Shown: piece by piece, positions 14,909 to 16,122 of the stretch
Layout of the letters: every line of letters begins with the position of its first letter
Position numbering within the stretch: the stretch's first letter is position 1
Assembly: GCA_937973935.1 (NCBI GenBank)
Contig: CALJJF010000212.1
Location: 1 to 16,122 of the forward strand
DNA length: 16,122 bases
Reading direction: 5' to 3'
Source of the DNA: MKRK01 sp001896915
GTDB taxonomy: Bacteria > Bacillota > Clostridia > Oscillospirales > Acutalibacteraceae
The notes under the pieces: generated by a model
What the model was told of the DNA's origin: nothing
The model's input: only the letters and a program-made list of their open reading frames with translations
Database searches by the model: none
Made by a program: the position numbers and the translations under genes

Positions 14909-15784
14909 TTATTCCGCTTTGATTTCCTCTGCGATCGTAATCAGCTTTTGCAAGCGGTGATTGATGCCGGAGCGGCTGACGCCGACCATTTGGGCCAGCT
15001 CGCTTAAGGGGGCGTCTTCGTTTTCCAGACGGGCGTTTGCCACCGCTTTCAGCTCCGGCGAAAGGTTTTCGAGATGTCCGGTTTCTTGTAACAGTGTGAT
15101 GGCGGCAAGCTGCTGTGCTGCTGCGTTCACGGTTTTGCCGATATTGGCGGTTTCACAATTGGTAATGCGGTTGGCCTTGTTACGAAAGGTTTTGAGGATC
15201 TTCACGTTCATGACCTCTAAGGAGCTGTTGGGTGCTTCCATCAGGGTTAAAATATCCTCAATATTCTCACTTTCCTTGATGTATATAATCGTAGAGCCTG
15301 TCCGCTCTGTGATTTTCGGATCAATTGAAAATTCCTTGAGAAGCAGACTGAAATCCCAGCTCAATTGTTCGTCGCTGATTTTAAATTCCAGATCGTACTC
15401 CTTTGACGGGTCGATTACAGTGCCGCAGCTGAAAAATGCACCCCGGACGAAGGATTGCTTACAGCTGCCGCATTCTAACAGCGAAAGATCAATTCCGGTT
15501 TTACGGAATAAACCGGTCAGAGCCTTTCTGTCTGCCTCCTTAGGTACGGTTACCACAATGGTTTTGCCCTCTTTTTTTAAGACTTCTGCATGGATTGAAA
15601 AAAGAAGGGATAAGAGCTTCATCAATCGAAGGGCGACATCCTCCAGGTCTGTGTGAAACAGGATGGAATGCGCATCAAAACGCTTACAAAACAACAAAAG
15701 GCCGTAAATCTCAGCGATTTTACAGCACCGGGATTTAGGCCAATAGGTTGTAAGCTCTTTTTTTACATTTTGAGAGAATGACAT
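14909..15784 (-). CDS. whiA: DNA-binding protein WhiA (sporulation/cell division regulator family)
   Basis: WhiA combines a LAGLIDADG homing-endonuclease-like fold, without nuclease activity in studied members, with a C-terminal helix-turn-helix. It affects sporulation or cell division. I start at ATG 15784 (291 residues), which follows AGGAAGGAA (minus strand, 15799-15791). A longer frame from 15814 would add ten residues inside rapZ. The N-terminus MSFSQNVKKELTTYWPKSRC is characteristic. CGSCKQSFVRGAFFSCGTV at 105-123 and RNKANRITNCETANIGKTVN at 201-220 are family signatures. The helix-turn-helix is around 259-281 (PLSELAQMVGVSRSGINHRL). It is slightly short for the family (about 310). It lies between rapZ and dnaE; rapZ-whiA linkage is widespread in Gram-positives. 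Confidence 0.95.
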   Translation of the reverse strand: MSFSQNVKKELTTYWPKSRCCKIAEIYGLLLFCKRFDAHSILFHTDLEDVALRLMKLLSLLFSIHAEVLKKEGKTIVVTVPKEADRKALTGLFRKTGIDLSLLECGSCKQSFVRGAFFSCGTVIDPSKEYDLEFKISDEQLSWDFSLLLKEFSIDPKITERTGSTIIYIKESENIEDILTLMEAPNSSLEVMNVKILKTFRNKANRITNCETANIGKTVNAAAQQLAAITLLQETGHLENLSPELKAVANARLENEDAPLSELAQMVGVSRSGINHRLQKLITIAEEIKAE

Positions 15785-15797
15785 GGGTGGTTCCTTC

Positions 15798-16122
15798 CTA
15801 GCTTCGCTTGTCAATATCCCTGTGATTCACGGTGACCTTCAGGTTTTTATCGGACAAGTGCTTATACAACAGCTCAGTCAGGGTGACGGAACGATGCTTG
15901 CCACCGGTACAGCCGATGGCGATGACCAATTGGCTTTTCCCCTCGTTGATATACAGAGGGACAAGATAGTCGATCATATCGAACAGCCGGACGACAAAGC
16001 CTTCGGCCTGATTGAATTTTAAAACATAATTACGGACGGTTTCATCCAGACCTGTGAGCTTTTTCAGCTCATCCACATAGTAAGGGTTCGGCAAAAAACG
16101 GACGTCAAATACCATGTCGGCT
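15798..16122 (-). CDS. rapZ: RNase adapter protein RapZ / nucleotide-binding YvcJ family, C-terminal part
   Basis: The C-terminal 107 codons are present; the gene continues past the right edge in frame (A-D precede MVFDVRF), so the internal ATG at 16115 is not the real start. DVRFLPNPYYVDELKKLTGLD and IAIGCTGGKHRSVTLTELL are the conserved C-terminal RapZ motifs, and the protein ends HRDIDKRS. The N-terminal P-loop domain lies outside. In Gammaproteobacteria RapZ controls GlmZ small-RNA decay. In Gram-positives the family (YvcJ) binds and hydrolyses nucleotides and affects competence, so the RNase-adapter function should not be assumed here. The TAG stop overlaps the whiA ribosome binding site. 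Confidence 0.95.
   Translation of the reverse strand, partial: ADMVFDVRFLPNPYYVDELKKLTGLDETVRNYVLKFNQAEGFVVRLFDMIDYLVPLYINEGKSQLVIAIGCTGGKHRSVTLTELLYKHLSDKNLKVTVNHRDIDKRS

Noticed and set aside
14961..15656. 231-codon open frame on the plus strand inside whiA
   Set aside because: Antisense shadow of the conserved WhiA gene, rich in Ser/Arg as expected for a reverse-phase frame.

Overview
The window looks like a chromosomal housekeeping segment of a low-to-mid GC Gram-positive bacterium in the Clostridia, perhaps near Oscillospirales/Ruminococcaceae (an inference). The signs are a WhiA/RapZ cluster, a GdpP-type c-di-AMP phosphodiesterase beside rplI and dnaB, DnaX with a short C-terminus, strong AAGGAG-type ribosome binding sites, and a signal recognition particle RNA directly before dnaX. 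I see no insertion sequence, prophage, CRISPR array, tRNA or rRNA.

Layout. (a) 1-105, minus: the first 35 codons of a D-2-hydroxyacid dehydrogenase, leaving the window. (b) 106-475: AT-rich intergenic DNA with a minus-strand -10 box, a perfect 14-bp palindrome, a plus-strand extended -10 promoter and an SRP RNA (about 281-440). (c) 476-9995, plus: eight co-oriented genes, dnaX, gdpP, rplI, dnaB, tilS, hpt, ftsH and a 66-residue CxxC protein (DUF1858-like), closed by a rho-independent terminator at 10010-10048. Several junctions are overlapping or tightly spaced, so translational coupling is likely from dnaB to ftsH. (d) 10049-10312: a gene-free stretch between two convergent terminators, with inverted repeats and one short coding-like fragment I cannot name. 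(e) 10313-16122, minus: rapZ (partial), whiA, dnaE and pfkA. The first three are joined by ribosome binding sites that overlap the preceding stop codon. pfkA has its own good promoter and a leader that can fold.

How the genes fit together. Three replisome parts lie within 15 kb: clamp-loader tau/gamma (dnaX), replicative helicase (dnaB) and a DnaE polymerase. They are mixed with protein targeting (SRP RNA), ribosome structure (L9), tRNA-Ile decoding (TilS), purine salvage (Hpt), membrane protein quality control (FtsH), c-di-AMP turnover (GdpP), nucleotide-binding regulation (RapZ), a sporulation/cell-division type regulator (WhiA) and glycolysis (PfkA). This is growth-linked core biology.

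I did not find a convincing undescribed system. The items most worth a second look are the unexplained 10049-10312 interval, the compact SRP RNA without an Alu domain, the CxxC mini-protein after ftsH, the strong stem-loop between rplI and dnaB, and the structured pfkA leader.
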